Source: Proteobacteria bacterium SG_bin6 (GTDB lineage Bacteria; Pseudomonadota; Alphaproteobacteria; Sphingomonadales; Sphingomonadaceae). From it: DNA of 64,000 bases. The notes under the pieces were generated by a model. That model was not told the origin of the DNA. It ran no database searches and worked only from the letters and a program-made list of their open reading frames with translations. The stretch is taken from contig LWDJ01000029.1 in assembly GCA_002083435.1 (NCBI GenBank), forward strand, positions 1-64,000. The letters are read 5' to 3'. The stretch's first letter is position 1. Each line of letters opens with the position of its first letter. Made by a program: the position numbers and the translations under genes. Below, piece after piece: positions 9,112-18,115 of this stretch.

Positions 9112-9213
9112 AGCGATTTCGAGGCAGTTGGAATCACCTGCCGGCTCGGAAATTGCGGATAAACAAAAGCCTAGAGCGGCGATCCGATTTCATCGGATCG
9201 AAAACCGCTCTAG
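9112..9213. repeat. Composite double-hairpin repeat / bidirectional terminator
   Basis: Two hairpins lie back to back between convergent genes. The first (about 9114-9159) is imperfect, with an inner ggcag/ctgcc stem. The second is a perfect nested structure: ctagagcgg (9171-9179) pairs with ccgctctag (9205-9213), and cgatccgat (9180-9188) pairs with atcggatcg (9192-9200) around a ttc loop. An AAAA bulge lies at 9201-9204. The TAG stop of the yjbR-like gene is inside the right arm. The sequence resembles a dispersed element I associate with alphaproteobacterial genomes. Confidence 0.75.
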
Positions 9214-9584
9214 GGGGTTTCGATCCCACGCAGCAGCGCGGGCGGCGCGGCGCGTTCCCAGCTTTGCCGGAGCCGGTGCTCCACCTGCGCCCAATCGACC
9301 GCGCGCCCGTCCAGCCGCAGCCCCACCCAGCCGCTCGGCCCCAGATAGGGCGGGATGAAATAATCCTCGGGCGCGACCTCGCACAGCATTGACTGCTCCT
9401 CGCGCCCGCTGGTCTTGACCAGCACCGCGGTGCGGCCGTCGCCGTGGTGATCGTGCCAGAAATAGGCGAAGAACTTGCCCTTCTGGACGAAGAAGCCGGG
9501 CGACCCGTGCGACAGCTTCTCCGCGGCGTTCGGCAGGGCGAGCGCGCGGGCGCGGACCTCGGCGAGCAAGGCTTCGTGGTTCAT
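9210..9584 (-). CDS. MmcQ/YjbR family protein
   Basis: This small protein of 124 residues is of the MmcQ/YjbR family (CyaY-like fold, putative DNA binding, no firm biochemical role). Family marks are ALPNAAEKLSHGSPGFFV near the N-terminus, KFFAYFWHDHHGDG in the middle and PPYLGPSGWVGLRLDG near the C-terminus. Its ATG (9584) overlaps the purN stop by 4 bp, so it is the last gene of purM-purN-yjbR. That linkage to purine synthesis is positional only. Confidence 0.75.
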   Translation of the reverse strand: MNHEALLAEVRARALALPNAAEKLSHGSPGFFVQKGKFFAYFWHDHHGDGRTAVLVKTSGREEQSMLCEVAPEDYFIPPYLGPSGWVGLRLDGRAVDWAQVEHRLRQSWERAAPPALLRGIETP

Positions 9585-10153
9585 CGCGCGACATACTCCG
9601 CCAGCAGCCGGGGATAGAGCCGGTGCTCGGCGACGAGCACGCGCGCGGCGAGCTTTTCGGGGATGTCGCCGGGCAGGATCGGCACCACCGCGCGGCCGAG
9701 CACATCGCCCTCGTCGAGTTCTTCGGTGACGATGTGGACCGAACAGCCGCCCACCTTGTCCCCCGCCTCGATCGCCCGCGCATGGGTGTCGAGCCCCTTA
9801 TATTTGGGCAGCAGCGAGGGGTGGATGTTGAGCACGCGCCCCTGCCAGCGCTGGACGAAGGCGGGCGACAACAGCCGCATATAACCGGCAAGCGCGATGA
9901 ACTCGGCGCCTTCATGGTGGAGCGCGGCCTCGATCTCGGCCTCATATTCGGCCTTGGCGCGGCCTTTGGCGGGCGTGGCGAAGGTGGCGATGCCCTGCTC
10001 GGCGGCCCAGGCGATGCCGGGCGCCTCGGGCTTGTCCGACGCGGCGAGGACCACCTCGAACGCGCAGTGCGGATCGCGCGCGGCGGCGGCAAGCGCCTGC
10101 AGGTTCGAGCCCCGGCCCGACAACAGCACCGCGACCTTGCGCCGCGCGCTCAT
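9581..10153 (-). CDS. purN: Phosphoribosylglycinamide formyltransferase PurN
   Basis: PurN transfers the formyl group of 10-formyl-THF to GAR, the third step of purine synthesis. The 190-residue product has VAVLLSGRGSNLQAL at the N-terminus (phosphate loop) and IALAGYMRLLSP in the middle. The active-site signature NIHPSLLPKYKG holds Asn and His, and the catalytic Asp follows. The ATG at 10153 was chosen over an in-frame upstream Met because it gives the family N-terminus and overlaps the purM stop by 4 bp (ATGA). Confidence 0.95.
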   Translation of the reverse strand: MSARRKVAVLLSGRGSNLQALAAAARDPHCAFEVVLAASDKPEAPGIAWAAEQGIATFATPAKGRAKAEYEAEIEAALHHEGAEFIALAGYMRLLSPAFVQRWQGRVLNIHPSLLPKYKGLDTHARAIEAGDKVGGCSVHIVTEELDEGDVLGRAVVPILPGDIPEKLAARVLVAEHRLYPRLLAEYVAR

Positions 10154-11244
10154 GCGGTATGGGTCGCGTGCCAGGCGGCGCGGGCGCTCCACGCCTCGGC
10201 GCTGCCGCGCACGGTGCAGCCGCGCGGCCCGGCTTCCACCTGGCCGATGCGGAACACGCGCTCGCCCTGCGCTTCGAGCGCGGCGGTGACGCCCGCCGCT
10301 TCATGCTCGGCGACCACCGCGACCATGCCGATCCCGCAGTTGAAGGTGCGCGCCAGCTCGCCGGGCTCGATCGCGCCCTGGGCTTGCAGGAACGCCATCA
10401 GCGGCGGCAGCGGCCAGGCATCGGCGTCGATTGCGGCATGGCAGCCCGCCGGCAGCACGCGCGGGACATTCTCCAGCAGGCCGCCGCCGGTGATGTGCGC
10501 GAGGCCCTTCAGCCGCGCATCGGCGATCAGCGGCAGCAGCGATTTCACATAGATGCGCGTCGGCGCCATCAGCGCGTCGATCAGCAGCGTGTCGGGATCG
10601 AACAGTGCCGGCCGGTTGAGCTTCCACCCCTTGTCGGCGGCGAGCCGGCGGACGAGCGAAAAGCCGTTCGAGTGGACTCCCGACGAGGCGAGCCCCAGCA
10701 GCACATCGCCCGGGGCGATGGTGGCGCCGGTCAGCACCCGGTCGCGCTCCACCGCGCCGACGCAGAAGCCGGCGAGATCATAGTCGCCCTCGGCATACAT
10801 GCCCGGCATCTCGGCGGTCTCGCCGCCGATCAGCGCGCAGCCGGCGAGCAGGCAGCCTTCGGCGATCGAGGCGACGACCTTCTCCGCGACCGCCGGATCG
10901 AGCCGGCCACACGCATAATAATCGAGGAAGAACAACGGCTCCGCGCCCTGCACGATCAGATCGTTGGCGCACATCGCGACCAGATCGACGCCGACGCCTT
11001 CGTGCCGCCCGCTGTCGATCGCGAGTTTCAGCTTGGTGCCGACACCGTCATTGGCGGCGACGAGCAGCGGATCGCGGAACCCCGCCGCCTTCAGATCGAA
11101 AAAGCCGCCGAACCCGCCAAGCTCGGCATCGGCGCCCGGGCGCCGTGTGGCCTTGGCGAGCGGGGCGATCGCGCGCACCAACGCGTTGCCCGCCGCGATC
11201 GAGACGCCCGCCTGGGCATAGGTATAGCCGCGCTGTTCGCTCAT
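10150..11244 (-). CDS. purM: Phosphoribosylformylglycinamidine cyclo-ligase PurM (AIR synthetase)
   Basis: PurM closes the imidazole ring (FGAM to AIR) with ATP. The 364-residue product starts MSEQRGYTYAQAGVSI. It carries the ATP/metal region AANDGVGTKLKLAI, the ICANDLIVQGAEPLFFLDYY-type stretch (here with MCANDL) and the C-terminal HITGGGLLENVPRVLP. The frame is open far upstream, but ATG 11244 gives the family start and lies in the 64-bp divergent gap before the DUF2066 gene. It heads the purM-purN-yjbR transcript. Confidence 0.95.
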   Translation of the reverse strand: MSEQRGYTYAQAGVSIAAGNALVRAIAPLAKATRRPGADAELGGFGGFFDLKAAGFRDPLLVAANDGVGTKLKLAIDSGRHEGVGVDLVAMCANDLIVQGAEPLFFLDYYACGRLDPAVAEKVVASIAEGCLLAGCALIGGETAEMPGMYAEGDYDLAGFCVGAVERDRVLTGATIAPGDVLLGLASSGVHSNGFSLVRRLAADKGWKLNRPALFDPDTLLIDALMAPTRIYVKSLLPLIADARLKGLAHITGGGLLENVPRVLPAGCHAAIDADAWPLPPLMAFLQAQGAIEPGELARTFNCGIGMVAVVAEHEAAGVTAALEAQGERVFRIGQVEAGPRGCTVRGSAEAWSARAAWHATHTA

Positions 11245-11308
11245 GCCCCAGCCGCCTAGCGATAACGCGCTTGGATTTCCACGCCTGCTTCGCCAAAAGG
11301 GCGCGCCT

Positions 11309-12523
11309 ATGCTTCGCCCGCTCGCTTTCGGCCTTTCCGCCATCACCCTGGTTTCGCTCGCCGCGACCGGGCTGGTGCGCGCGCAAGGATCGAGCTTCGA
11401 GGTGAGCGGGGTGGCGGTGGATGTCACCGCCAAATCGGCCGAGGCGGCGCGCGAGACCGGCTGGCGCATCGCGCAGCGCAAGGGCTGGGCGATGCTCGCG
11501 CGGCGGCTGGGCGCCCCCGGCGTGGGCCTGCCCGATGGCACGCTCGATTCGATCGTCTCGGGCATCGTCGTCGAGAATGAGCAGATCGGCCCGAACCGTT
11601 ACATCGCCCGGCTCGGCGTGCGCTTCGATCGCGACCGGGCGGCGGCGATCCTCGGCGTCTCCTCGGCGCTCACCCGTTCGCCGCCGATGCTGCTGCTGCC
11701 GATCGAATGGTCGGGCGGGGCCCCGGTCGGCTTCGAGCGCGAGAGTGATTGGCTGAAGGCCTGGGCGCGGTTCAACACCGGCAACAGCGCGATCGATTAT
11801 GTGCGCCCGGCGGGCGGCGGCCCCGATCCGCTGCTGCTGAACCAGGGACAGCTCAACCGCCGTGGGCGCGGCTGGTGGCGTTCGATCCTGGCGCAATATG
11901 GCGCCAAGGACGTGGTGATGCCGATCGTGCATCTCTATCGCCAATATCCCGGCGGGCCGATCATCGGCGAGTTCCAGGCGCGCTTCGGGCCGGACAATAC
12001 GCCGCTGGCGCAATTCTCGCTGCAGGTGCGCGATGGCGACGCGCTGCCGGCGCTGCTCGACGCGGGGGTGAAGCGGATCGACGAGGCGTACCAGCAGGCG
12101 CTTTCCGCCGGCGTCCTGCGGATCGACCCCAGCCTGATCGAACCCGCGCCGGTCGCGCCCGTGGAGGTGCCCGCGCTCGACGAGTCGATCCTGGGCAATG
12201 AAGGCCAGCCGGTCGCCGAGGTGCCGGTCACCGCGCTCACCGTGCAGGTCGATACCCCCAATCCGAACGCGCTCGACGGCGCGCAAGCCGCGCTGCGCGG
12301 GGTGCCGGGCGTCCGGCAGGTCTCGCTCGTCAGCCTGGCGCTGGGCGGGGTGTCGGTGCTGCGCGTCGGCTATCAGGGCGACGCCAACGGCCTGCGCGCC
12401 GCGCTGGAGGCGCGCGGCTGGCAGGTGATCGCGGGGGGCGGCGCGCTGCGCCTGCTGCGCCAGAGCCGCATCCCGCCCAACATCGTTCCCGATACGCCGG
12501 CGGAAAACGCCACGGCCGGATGA
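11309..12523 (+). CDS. DUF2066-family secreted or periplasmic protein
   Basis: This 404-residue protein has a signal peptide (LAFGLSAITLVSLAATGLVRAQ) and a DUF2066-type body with RETGWRIAQRKGWAMLARRL near residues 45-65. Proline-rich linkers lead to a C-terminal domain of about 80 residues (ALTVQVDTPNPNALDGAQ onwards) that looks like a ferredoxin-like or heavy-metal-domain fold without a CxxC motif. The function of the family is unknown. The gene overlaps hdaA by 4 bp, the usual alphaproteobacterial arrangement, so it is probably co-translated with a replication regulator without a known reason. ATG 11309 gives a proper signal peptide. Confidence 0.7.
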   Translation: MLRPLAFGLSAITLVSLAATGLVRAQGSSFEVSGVAVDVTAKSAEAARETGWRIAQRKGWAMLARRLGAPGVGLPDGTLDSIVSGIVVENEQIGPNRYIARLGVRFDRDRAAAILGVSSALTRSPPMLLLPIEWSGGAPVGFERESDWLKAWARFNTGNSAIDYVRPAGGGPDPLLLNQGQLNRRGRGWWRSILAQYGAKDVVMPIVHLYRQYPGGPIIGEFQARFGPDNTPLAQFSLQVRDGDALPALLDAGVKRIDEAYQQALSAGVLRIDPSLIEPAPVAPVEVPALDESILGNEGQPVAEVPVTALTVQVDTPNPNALDGAQAALRGVPGVRQVSLVSLALGGVSVLRVGYQGDANGLRAALEARGWQVIAGGGALRLLRQSRIPPNIVPDTPAENATAG

Positions 12524-13128
12524 CCCAGCTCGCGCTTCCGTTCGTCTGGCCGCCCGACCCGAGTGACGATGACTTTCTGTTGAGCGAGTCGAATGCCGCC
12601 GCCGCCGCGCATCTGCGCGACTGGCGGCGCTGGCCGGTGCCCGCCAGCCTGCTGATCGGGCCGCGCAAGTCGGGGCGCACGCTGCTCGCGCGGCTGTTCG
12701 TGAAGGGCGGCGGGCGCGCGATCGACGACGCCGACCAGCAGAACGAGACCCAGCTGTTCCACGCCTGGAACGCGGCGCAGGCCGATGGCGTGCCGCTGCT
12801 GCTGGTGGCCGATGCGGCGCCGCCTGAATGGCGGGTGAAGCTCCCCGATCTGCGCTCGCGCCTGGGCGCGACCCCGATCGCGCGGATCGCCCCGCCCGAC
12901 GACGCGCTGATGCAGGCGCTGTTCGAGCGCGCTTTTCTCAAGCGCGGGCTCGATGCCCGGCCCGATCTGGTGCAATGGCTCGTCGCCCGAGTCGAGCGTA
13001 GCCATATCGCGCTGGGCCGCGCGGCCGACGTGCTCGACATGGCGGCGCTCGCCGAGCGGCGGCGGCTGTCGATCCCGCTCGCCCGCGCGGCGCTGGCGGC
13101 GGCGGGAATGTTGGAAGGAGAGGCGTGA
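12520..13128 (+). CDS. hdaA: DnaA-like regulatory inactivator HdaA
   Basis: HdaA, with the beta clamp, stimulates ATP hydrolysis by DnaA and prevents over-initiation. The 202-residue product begins MTQLALPF, a clamp-binding QL-x-LP-type motif. It then has a degenerate DnaA-type AAA+ domain with the P-loop GPRKSGRT. DnaA domain IV (DNA binding) is absent, as expected of Hda. The start overlaps the DUF2066 stop by 4 bp and the stop overlaps the ppk1 ATG by one base. Confidence 0.85.
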   Translation: MTQLALPFVWPPDPSDDDFLLSESNAAAAAHLRDWRRWPVPASLLIGPRKSGRTLLARLFVKGGGRAIDDADQQNETQLFHAWNAAQADGVPLLLVADAAPPEWRVKLPDLRSRLGATPIARIAPPDDALMQALFERAFLKRGLDARPDLVQWLVARVERSHIALGRAADVLDMAALAERRRLSIPLARAALAAAGMLEGEA

Positions 13129-15302
13129 TGGACCGTCCGACGCTGGCCGAAATGGAAGACGATGACGCGATGGGCGAACCCGCCGCGCGCGGCGAACGCT
13201 ATTTCAACCGCGAGCTGAGCTGGCTGGCCTTCAACCGCCGCGTGCTGGAGGAAGCGAGCAACGCCGCGCATCCGCTGCTCGAACGGCTGCGCTTCCTGTC
13301 GATCTCGGCGAGCAATCTGGACGAGTTCTTCATGGTCCGCGTGGCGGGCCTGCGTGGCCAATTGTCGCAGGAGGTCGATCGCCTTTCCGCCGACGGCCTG
13401 ACGCCGGGCCAGCAACTGACGCTCGCCGCCGCCGAGGCCGACCGGCTGATGGCCGAGCAGCAGAATGTGTGGCAGTCGCTGCGCCGCCAGCTGGCGGACA
13501 GCGGCATCACCGTGCTCGGCGCGCGCGAAGTGCCCGAAGAGGACGCCGCCTGGCTGGAAGCCTATTTTCGCGAGCAGATTTTCCCGATCCTCACCCCCCA
13601 GGCGCTCGATCCGGCGCACCCGTTCCCGTTCATCCCCAACAAGGGGATGAGCCTGATCTTCGATCTGTGCCGCCTGCGCGACAAGGCGATGTTCCGCGAG
13701 CTGGTGATGCTGCCAACCGCGCTCGGCCGCTTCGTCCGCCTGCCGGGCGAGGGCGCGCGCTACATGGCGATCGAAACGCTCATCAAGCGCTATTGCTGGC
13801 TGGTCTTCCCCGGTTACGAAGTGCGCGGCGCCGCCACCTTCCGTGTGCTGCGCGACAGCGATCTGGAAATCGAGGAAGAGGCGGAGGATCTCGTCCGCCA
13901 CTTCGCCGCCGCGATCAAGCAGCGCCGGCGCGGCCGGGTGATCCGGCTGGAGCGCGAGCCCGATCTCCCCGCCGAGATCGAGGCGCTGCTGAAGGCCGAA
14001 CTGGGCGGCGCGGACGGGATCATCACCGAAAGCGTCGGCTTTCTCGGCATGGGCGATCTGGCGGCGCTGGTCGACGAGGATCGGCCCGACCTGAAATTCA
14101 CCCCCTTCACCCCGCGCTTCCCCGAGCGCATCCGCGAGTTTGGCGGCGATTGCTTCGCGGCGATCCGCGCCAAGGACATCGTCGTCCAGCATCCGTATGA
14201 GACGTTCGACGTGGTGCTCGCCTTTCTGCGCCAGGCGGCGGCGGACCCCGATGTCGTGGCGATCAAGCAGACGCTCTACCGCGCGGGCAAGCAGCCGGGC
14301 GTGATCAACGCGCTGATCGCCGCCGCCGAGGCCGGCAAATCGGTGACCGCCGTGGTCGAGCTGAAGGCGCGCTTCGACGAGGAGCAGAATCTGCTCTGGG
14401 CCTCCGCGCTCGAACGCGCGGGCGTGCAGGTGGTGTACGGCTTCATCGACTGGAAGACGCACGCCAAGGTTTCGATGGTGGTGCGCCGCGAAGGGGCGGA
14501 GTTCCGCACCTATTGCCACTTCGGCACCGGCAATTACCACCCGATCACCGCGCGCATCTATACCGACCTGAGCTTCTTCACCGCCGATCCGCGCATCGGG
14601 CGCGATGCGGCGCAGATGTTCAACTACGTCACCGGCTATCTCGAGCCGACCGACATGGAACTGGTGTGCATGAGCCCGCGCAACCTGCGCGGCCGGCTGT
14701 TCGAGCTGATCGACGCCGAGATCGCTTCGGCGCGCGCCGGCAAGCCGGCCGCGCTCTGGGCGAAAATGAACTCGCTGGTCGATCCCGCGATCATCGAGAA
14801 GCTGTATGAAGCGAGCAATGCCGGCGTACGGATCGAGCTGATCGTGCGCGGCATCTGCTGCCTGAAACCCGGCGTGCCCGGCATGAGCGAGCTGATCCGG
14901 GTGAAATCGGTGGTCGGCCGCTTCCTGGAACACAGCCGCATCTGGGCGTTCGGCAATGGCGCGGCGCTGCCCAATGACGATGCGCTGCTGTTCATCAGCT
15001 CGGCCGACTGGATGCCGCGCAATTTCGATCGCCGTGTCGAATATATGCTGCCGATCCTGAACCCCACGGTGCATATGCAGGTGCTCGATCAGGTGATGGT
15101 CGCCAATCTGATCGACACCGAGCAAAGCTGGGAATTGCAGGCCGATGGCAGCTATCGCCGGCTGGAGCCGGGCGCCAAGCCGTTCAACCTGCACCGTTAT
15201 TTCATGACCAACCCGTCGCTTTCCGGGCGCGGCGCGGCGCTGAAGGGCGGGGCGGTGCCGCGCCTGTCGCTCAGCCGGGGCGCGGCGGTGGCGCGCGACT
15301 GA
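13128..15302 (+). CDS. ppk1: Polyphosphate kinase PPK1
   Basis: PPK1 polymerises ATP gamma phosphate into inorganic polyphosphate at the membrane. The 724-residue product has the N domain (YFNRELSWLAFNRRVLEEA), the head domain and two phospholipase-D-like catalytic domains. The likely phosphorylated His is 445 in WKTHAK, and His 602 in FLEHSR is the second catalytic His. ATG 13128 is preferred over an overlapping GTG at 13125 because GGAAGGAG is well spaced before it. It is coupled at both ends, to hdaA (TGATG) and to ppx (TGATG). Confidence 0.95.
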   Translation: MDRPTLAEMEDDDAMGEPAARGERYFNRELSWLAFNRRVLEEASNAAHPLLERLRFLSISASNLDEFFMVRVAGLRGQLSQEVDRLSADGLTPGQQLTLAAAEADRLMAEQQNVWQSLRRQLADSGITVLGAREVPEEDAAWLEAYFREQIFPILTPQALDPAHPFPFIPNKGMSLIFDLCRLRDKAMFRELVMLPTALGRFVRLPGEGARYMAIETLIKRYCWLVFPGYEVRGAATFRVLRDSDLEIEEEAEDLVRHFAAAIKQRRRGRVIRLEREPDLPAEIEALLKAELGGADGIITESVGFLGMGDLAALVDEDRPDLKFTPFTPRFPERIREFGGDCFAAIRAKDIVVQHPYETFDVVLAFLRQAAADPDVVAIKQTLYRAGKQPGVINALIAAAEAGKSVTAVVELKARFDEEQNLLWASALERAGVQVVYGFIDWKTHAKVSMVVRREGAEFRTYCHFGTGNYHPITARIYTDLSFFTADPRIGRDAAQMFNYVTGYLEPTDMELVCMSPRNLRGRLFELIDAEIASARAGKPAALWAKMNSLVDPAIIEKLYEASNAGVRIELIVRGICCLKPGVPGMSELIRVKSVVGRFLEHSRIWAFGNGAALPNDDALLFISSADWMPRNFDRRVEYMLPILNPTVHMQVLDQVMVANLIDTEQSWELQADGSYRRLEPGAKPFNLHRYFMTNPSLSGRGAALKGGAVPRLSLSRGAAVARD

Positions 15303-16804
15303 TGGCGACCTTGTTCTTCGGCAAGGCGAAGGCCCGCCCGGCGGGCGTGGAGCCGCGCACCGCGATCATCGACATCGGATCGAACTCGATCCGCCTGGTC
15401 GTCTATCAGGGACCGGCGCGGCTGCCGGCGATTTTGTTCAACGAGAAGGTGATGGCGGGGCTGGGGCGCGGTTTCGCCGAAACGGGGGCGATCGACACCG
15501 CGGCGCTCGACCTCGCGCGGATGGCGCTCGCGCGGTTCGCCGCCGTCGCGCGGGAGATGGATGTCGCGGCGCTGAAAGTGGTCGCGACCGCGGCGGTGCG
15601 CGATGCGGCCAATGGCGGCGAACTCCTCGCGGAGGCGCGGGCGATGGGGCTGACGGTCGAATTGCTGTCGGGCGAGCAGGAGGCGCTGGGGGCGGGGCTG
15701 GGCGTGCTTTCCGCGATCCCCGAGGCGGACGGCATCGTCGGCGATCTCGGCGGCGGGAGCCTGGAACTGGTGCGGGTGAAGGACGGCGCGGTCCACGCGC
15801 GCGCCAGCTTCCCGCTCGGCGTGTTGCGGCTGCCGGCGCTCCGGGGCGAGGGGGCGCGCAAATTCGACCGCGCGGTCGATCGGCTGATCGCCGAGGCCGG
15901 CTGGGAAGGCGCGGGGGCGGGGCTGCCCTTCTACCTCGTCGGCGGATCGTGGCGCTCGCTCGCCCGGCTCGACATGCACCAGACCGGCTATGAGCTGCCG
16001 ATCATCCACCAATATGAGATGCCGCCGGCCGCGATCGCGCGGCTCTCGCGGACGCTCGCGCACATCTCCAAGAGCACGCTGCGGGCGATTCCCAACCTGT
16101 CGTCGTCGCGCATCCCGACGCTGGGGGATGCCTGCGCGCTGCTCGGCGTGCTGCTGCGGCATCTGGGATCGAGCACGACGATCGTCTCCGCCTTCGGGCT
16201 GCGCGAGGGGCTGCTCTATGCGGCGCTCGCGCCCGAGGAGCGCGCGCTCGATCCGCTGATCGTCGCCGCGCGCGACGAGGGGCGGCGGCTGGGGCGCTTC
16301 CCCGAACATGGCGACCTGCTCGACGGCTGGATCGCGCCGCTGTTCGAGGGCGACGGCGCGCGACTGACGCGGCTGCGCCACGCCGCCTGCCTGCTCGCGG
16401 ACGTGGGCTGGCGCGCCAACCCCGAATTCCGCGCCGAACGCGGCATGGAGATCGCGCTCCACGGCAATTGGGTCGCGATCGATGCCGCGGGCCGCGCGCT
16501 GGTGGCGCAGGCGCTGTTCACCTCGCTCGGCGGCGGGCTGACCTCGCCCGATCCGCTGCCGGCGCTCGCGGGCGCGGCCGAGCTGAAGCGTGCGGTCGCC
16601 AGGGGGCTGGCGATGCGGCTGGGGCAGCGCCTGTCGGGCGGGCTCGCCGGACCGCTCACCCGCTCGGCGCTGCGCGACGAGGGCGAGGCGCTGGCGTTGA
16701 CGTTGAGCGGCGACGACCGCGCGCTCTATTCCGAAGCGGTCGAGCGCCGCCACAAGGCGCTGGCCGGCGCGCTCGGGCGACCGGCGGTGGTGCGGGTGGG
16801 CTAG
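15302..16804 (+). CDS. ppx: Exopolyphosphatase / pppGpp phosphohydrolase (Ppx/GppA family)
   Basis: This enzyme degrades polyphosphate from its ends; some members hydrolyse pppGpp. The 500-residue product shows the ASKHA phosphate loops AIIDIGSNSIRLVVYQ (near residue 25) and IVGDLGGGSLELVRV (near residue 145), with a helical C-terminal domain. Its start overlaps the ppk1 stop by one base, so synthesis and breakdown of polyphosphate are in one transcript. Its TAG stop shares bases with the stop of the convergent rnd gene (CTAG, 16801-16804). Confidence 0.92.
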   Translation: MATLFFGKAKARPAGVEPRTAIIDIGSNSIRLVVYQGPARLPAILFNEKVMAGLGRGFAETGAIDTAALDLARMALARFAAVAREMDVAALKVVATAAVRDAANGGELLAEARAMGLTVELLSGEQEALGAGLGVLSAIPEADGIVGDLGGGSLELVRVKDGAVHARASFPLGVLRLPALRGEGARKFDRAVDRLIAEAGWEGAGAGLPFYLVGGSWRSLARLDMHQTGYELPIIHQYEMPPAAIARLSRTLAHISKSTLRAIPNLSSSRIPTLGDACALLGVLLRHLGSSTTIVSAFGLREGLLYAALAPEERALDPLIVAARDEGRRLGRFPEHGDLLDGWIAPLFEGDGARLTRLRHAACLLADVGWRANPEFRAERGMEIALHGNWVAIDAAGRALVAQALFTSLGGGLTSPDPLPALAGAAELKRAVARGLAMRLGQRLSGGLAGPLTRSALRDEGEALALTLSGDDRALYSEAVERRHKALAGALGRPAVVRVG

Positions 16805-17973
16805 GCCTCCTCCGCCCGCGTCATCTTCAGCTTGCCGCCGCGCACCGTGAAGCCCAGCCGCCCCTCGACCAGCGCGAGCGCGTCCTTGCCGAACTGCTCG
16901 TAGCGCCAGCCCTCCAGCATCGGCAGCCCCTGGCGCTGGCCGGCGGCGAGCGCCTCCAGCTCGTCGCTGCGGGCGAGGAGTTTCGCCGCCACATCAATGT
17001 CACGCGCGCGGATCTTCAGAAGCAGTTTCAACAGATCGGCGACCAGCGCGCCGTCCTTGCCCAGCCCGGGCTTGCGATCGTCGCGCGGCGGCATTTCGCT
17101 GGCTGACATCGGCCGCGCATCCTCCAGCGCCGCCATCAGCCGCGCGCCGATGTCGTTCCCCGCCCAGCTCGCCGAGAGGCCGCGCACCTTCGCCAGATCG
17201 GCCTGCTTCTTGGGCGGCGACAGCGCCAGGTCGGCGAGCGTCTCGTCCTTCACGATCCGCCCGCGCGGCAGATCCTTGGTCTGCGCCTCGATCTCGCGCC
17301 AGCGGGCGAGCGCCTTCAGCCGGCCGAGCACTTCGGGCTTGCGCCCTTGGATGCGCACCCGCTGCCACACCTGATCGGGGTCGTTGCGGTAATTGCCCGG
17401 CTCGGCGATGCGCTCCATCTCCTCGTCGAGCCAGGCGCCGCGCCCGGTCTTGCGCAGCCGGTCGAGCATCTTGGGGAAGATCGTCGCCAGATGCGTCACG
17501 TCGCCGATGGCGTATTCGATCTGGCGCTTGTCGAGCGGGCGGCGGCTCCAGTCGGTGAAGCGCGCGCCCTTGTCGATGCCGATCCCCAGGAACGCCTCGA
17601 CCAGGTTCGAATAGCCGATCTGCTCGCCCATCCCCAGCGCCATCGCCGCGATCTGGGTGTCGAACAGCGGGTGCGGGGTCTTGCCGGTGAGGTTGTAGAT
17701 GATCTCGATGTCCTGCCCGCCGGCGTGGAACACCTTCAGCACCTCCTCATTGTTCACAAGCAGTTCGAGCAGCGGCCCCAGATCGAGATCGGGCGCCTTG
17801 GGATCGATCGCCGCGGCTTCGTTCTCGTCGGCGATCTGGATCAGGCACAGCTCGGGCCAATAGCTGTTCTCGCGCATGAACTCGGTATCGACCGTGATGA
17901 AACGCGCTTGCGACAAGCGGTGGCAGAGATTGGCGAGCGTGGCAGAGTCGGTGATCAGATCGTGAATGTGCAT
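16801..17973 (-). CDS. rnd: Ribonuclease D
   Basis: This 3'-5' exoribonuclease trims tRNA precursors. The 390-residue product has the DEDDy exonuclease residues Asp29 and Glu31 (ITVDTEF), Asp88 (HAGGQDIEI), Tyr154 and Asp158 (YAIGDVTHL), then an HRDC domain (about 205-285). ATG 17973 gives the family start MHIHDLITDS; the frame extends a few codons further upstream without need. It is convergent with ppx and divergent from the KGG gene. Confidence 0.93.
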   Translation of the reverse strand: MHIHDLITDSATLANLCHRLSQARFITVDTEFMRENSYWPELCLIQIADENEAAAIDPKAPDLDLGPLLELLVNNEEVLKVFHAGGQDIEIIYNLTGKTPHPLFDTQIAAMALGMGEQIGYSNLVEAFLGIGIDKGARFTDWSRRPLDKRQIEYAIGDVTHLATIFPKMLDRLRKTGRGAWLDEEMERIAEPGNYRNDPDQVWQRVRIQGRKPEVLGRLKALARWREIEAQTKDLPRGRIVKDETLADLALSPPKKQADLAKVRGLSASWAGNDIGARLMAALEDARPMSASEMPPRDDRKPGLGKDGALVADLLKLLLKIRARDIDVAAKLLARSDELEALAAGQRQGLPMLEGWRYEQFGKDALALVEGRLGFTVRGGKLKMTRAEEA

Positions 17974-18056
17974 GGCATCCGGTAGCACCACCATCGGCCA
18001 GCGGCCAGACCGGGCATATCCCAAGCCAAGCGAAGCGGCTCGCCGGCGAAACTATG

Positions 18057-18082
18057 TGAACGGATTGAAATCTCGCCGCGTT
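18057..18082 (+). promoter_or_regulatory. Candidate EcfG (general stress response) promoter
   Basis: The sequence is TGAAC (18057-18061), a 17-bp spacer, then CGTT (18079-18082). The alphaproteobacterial EcfG consensus is GGAAC-N16/17-CGTT, so this matches 8 of 9 conserved bases with correct spacing. It lies 34 bp upstream of the KGG stress-protein start, the kind of gene this sigma factor usually controls. Confidence 0.6.
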
Positions 18083-18115
18083 TTCACCGCACCCACCAGG
18101 TTCGGGAGGAAGACG

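Noticed and set aside
12330..15194. A 954-codon open frame on the minus strand across hdaA and ppk1
   Set aside because: It lies antisense to well-recognised genes, has low-complexity Arg/Ala/Gly/His-rich content and no family resemblance. Long antisense frames are expected in GC-rich DNA.
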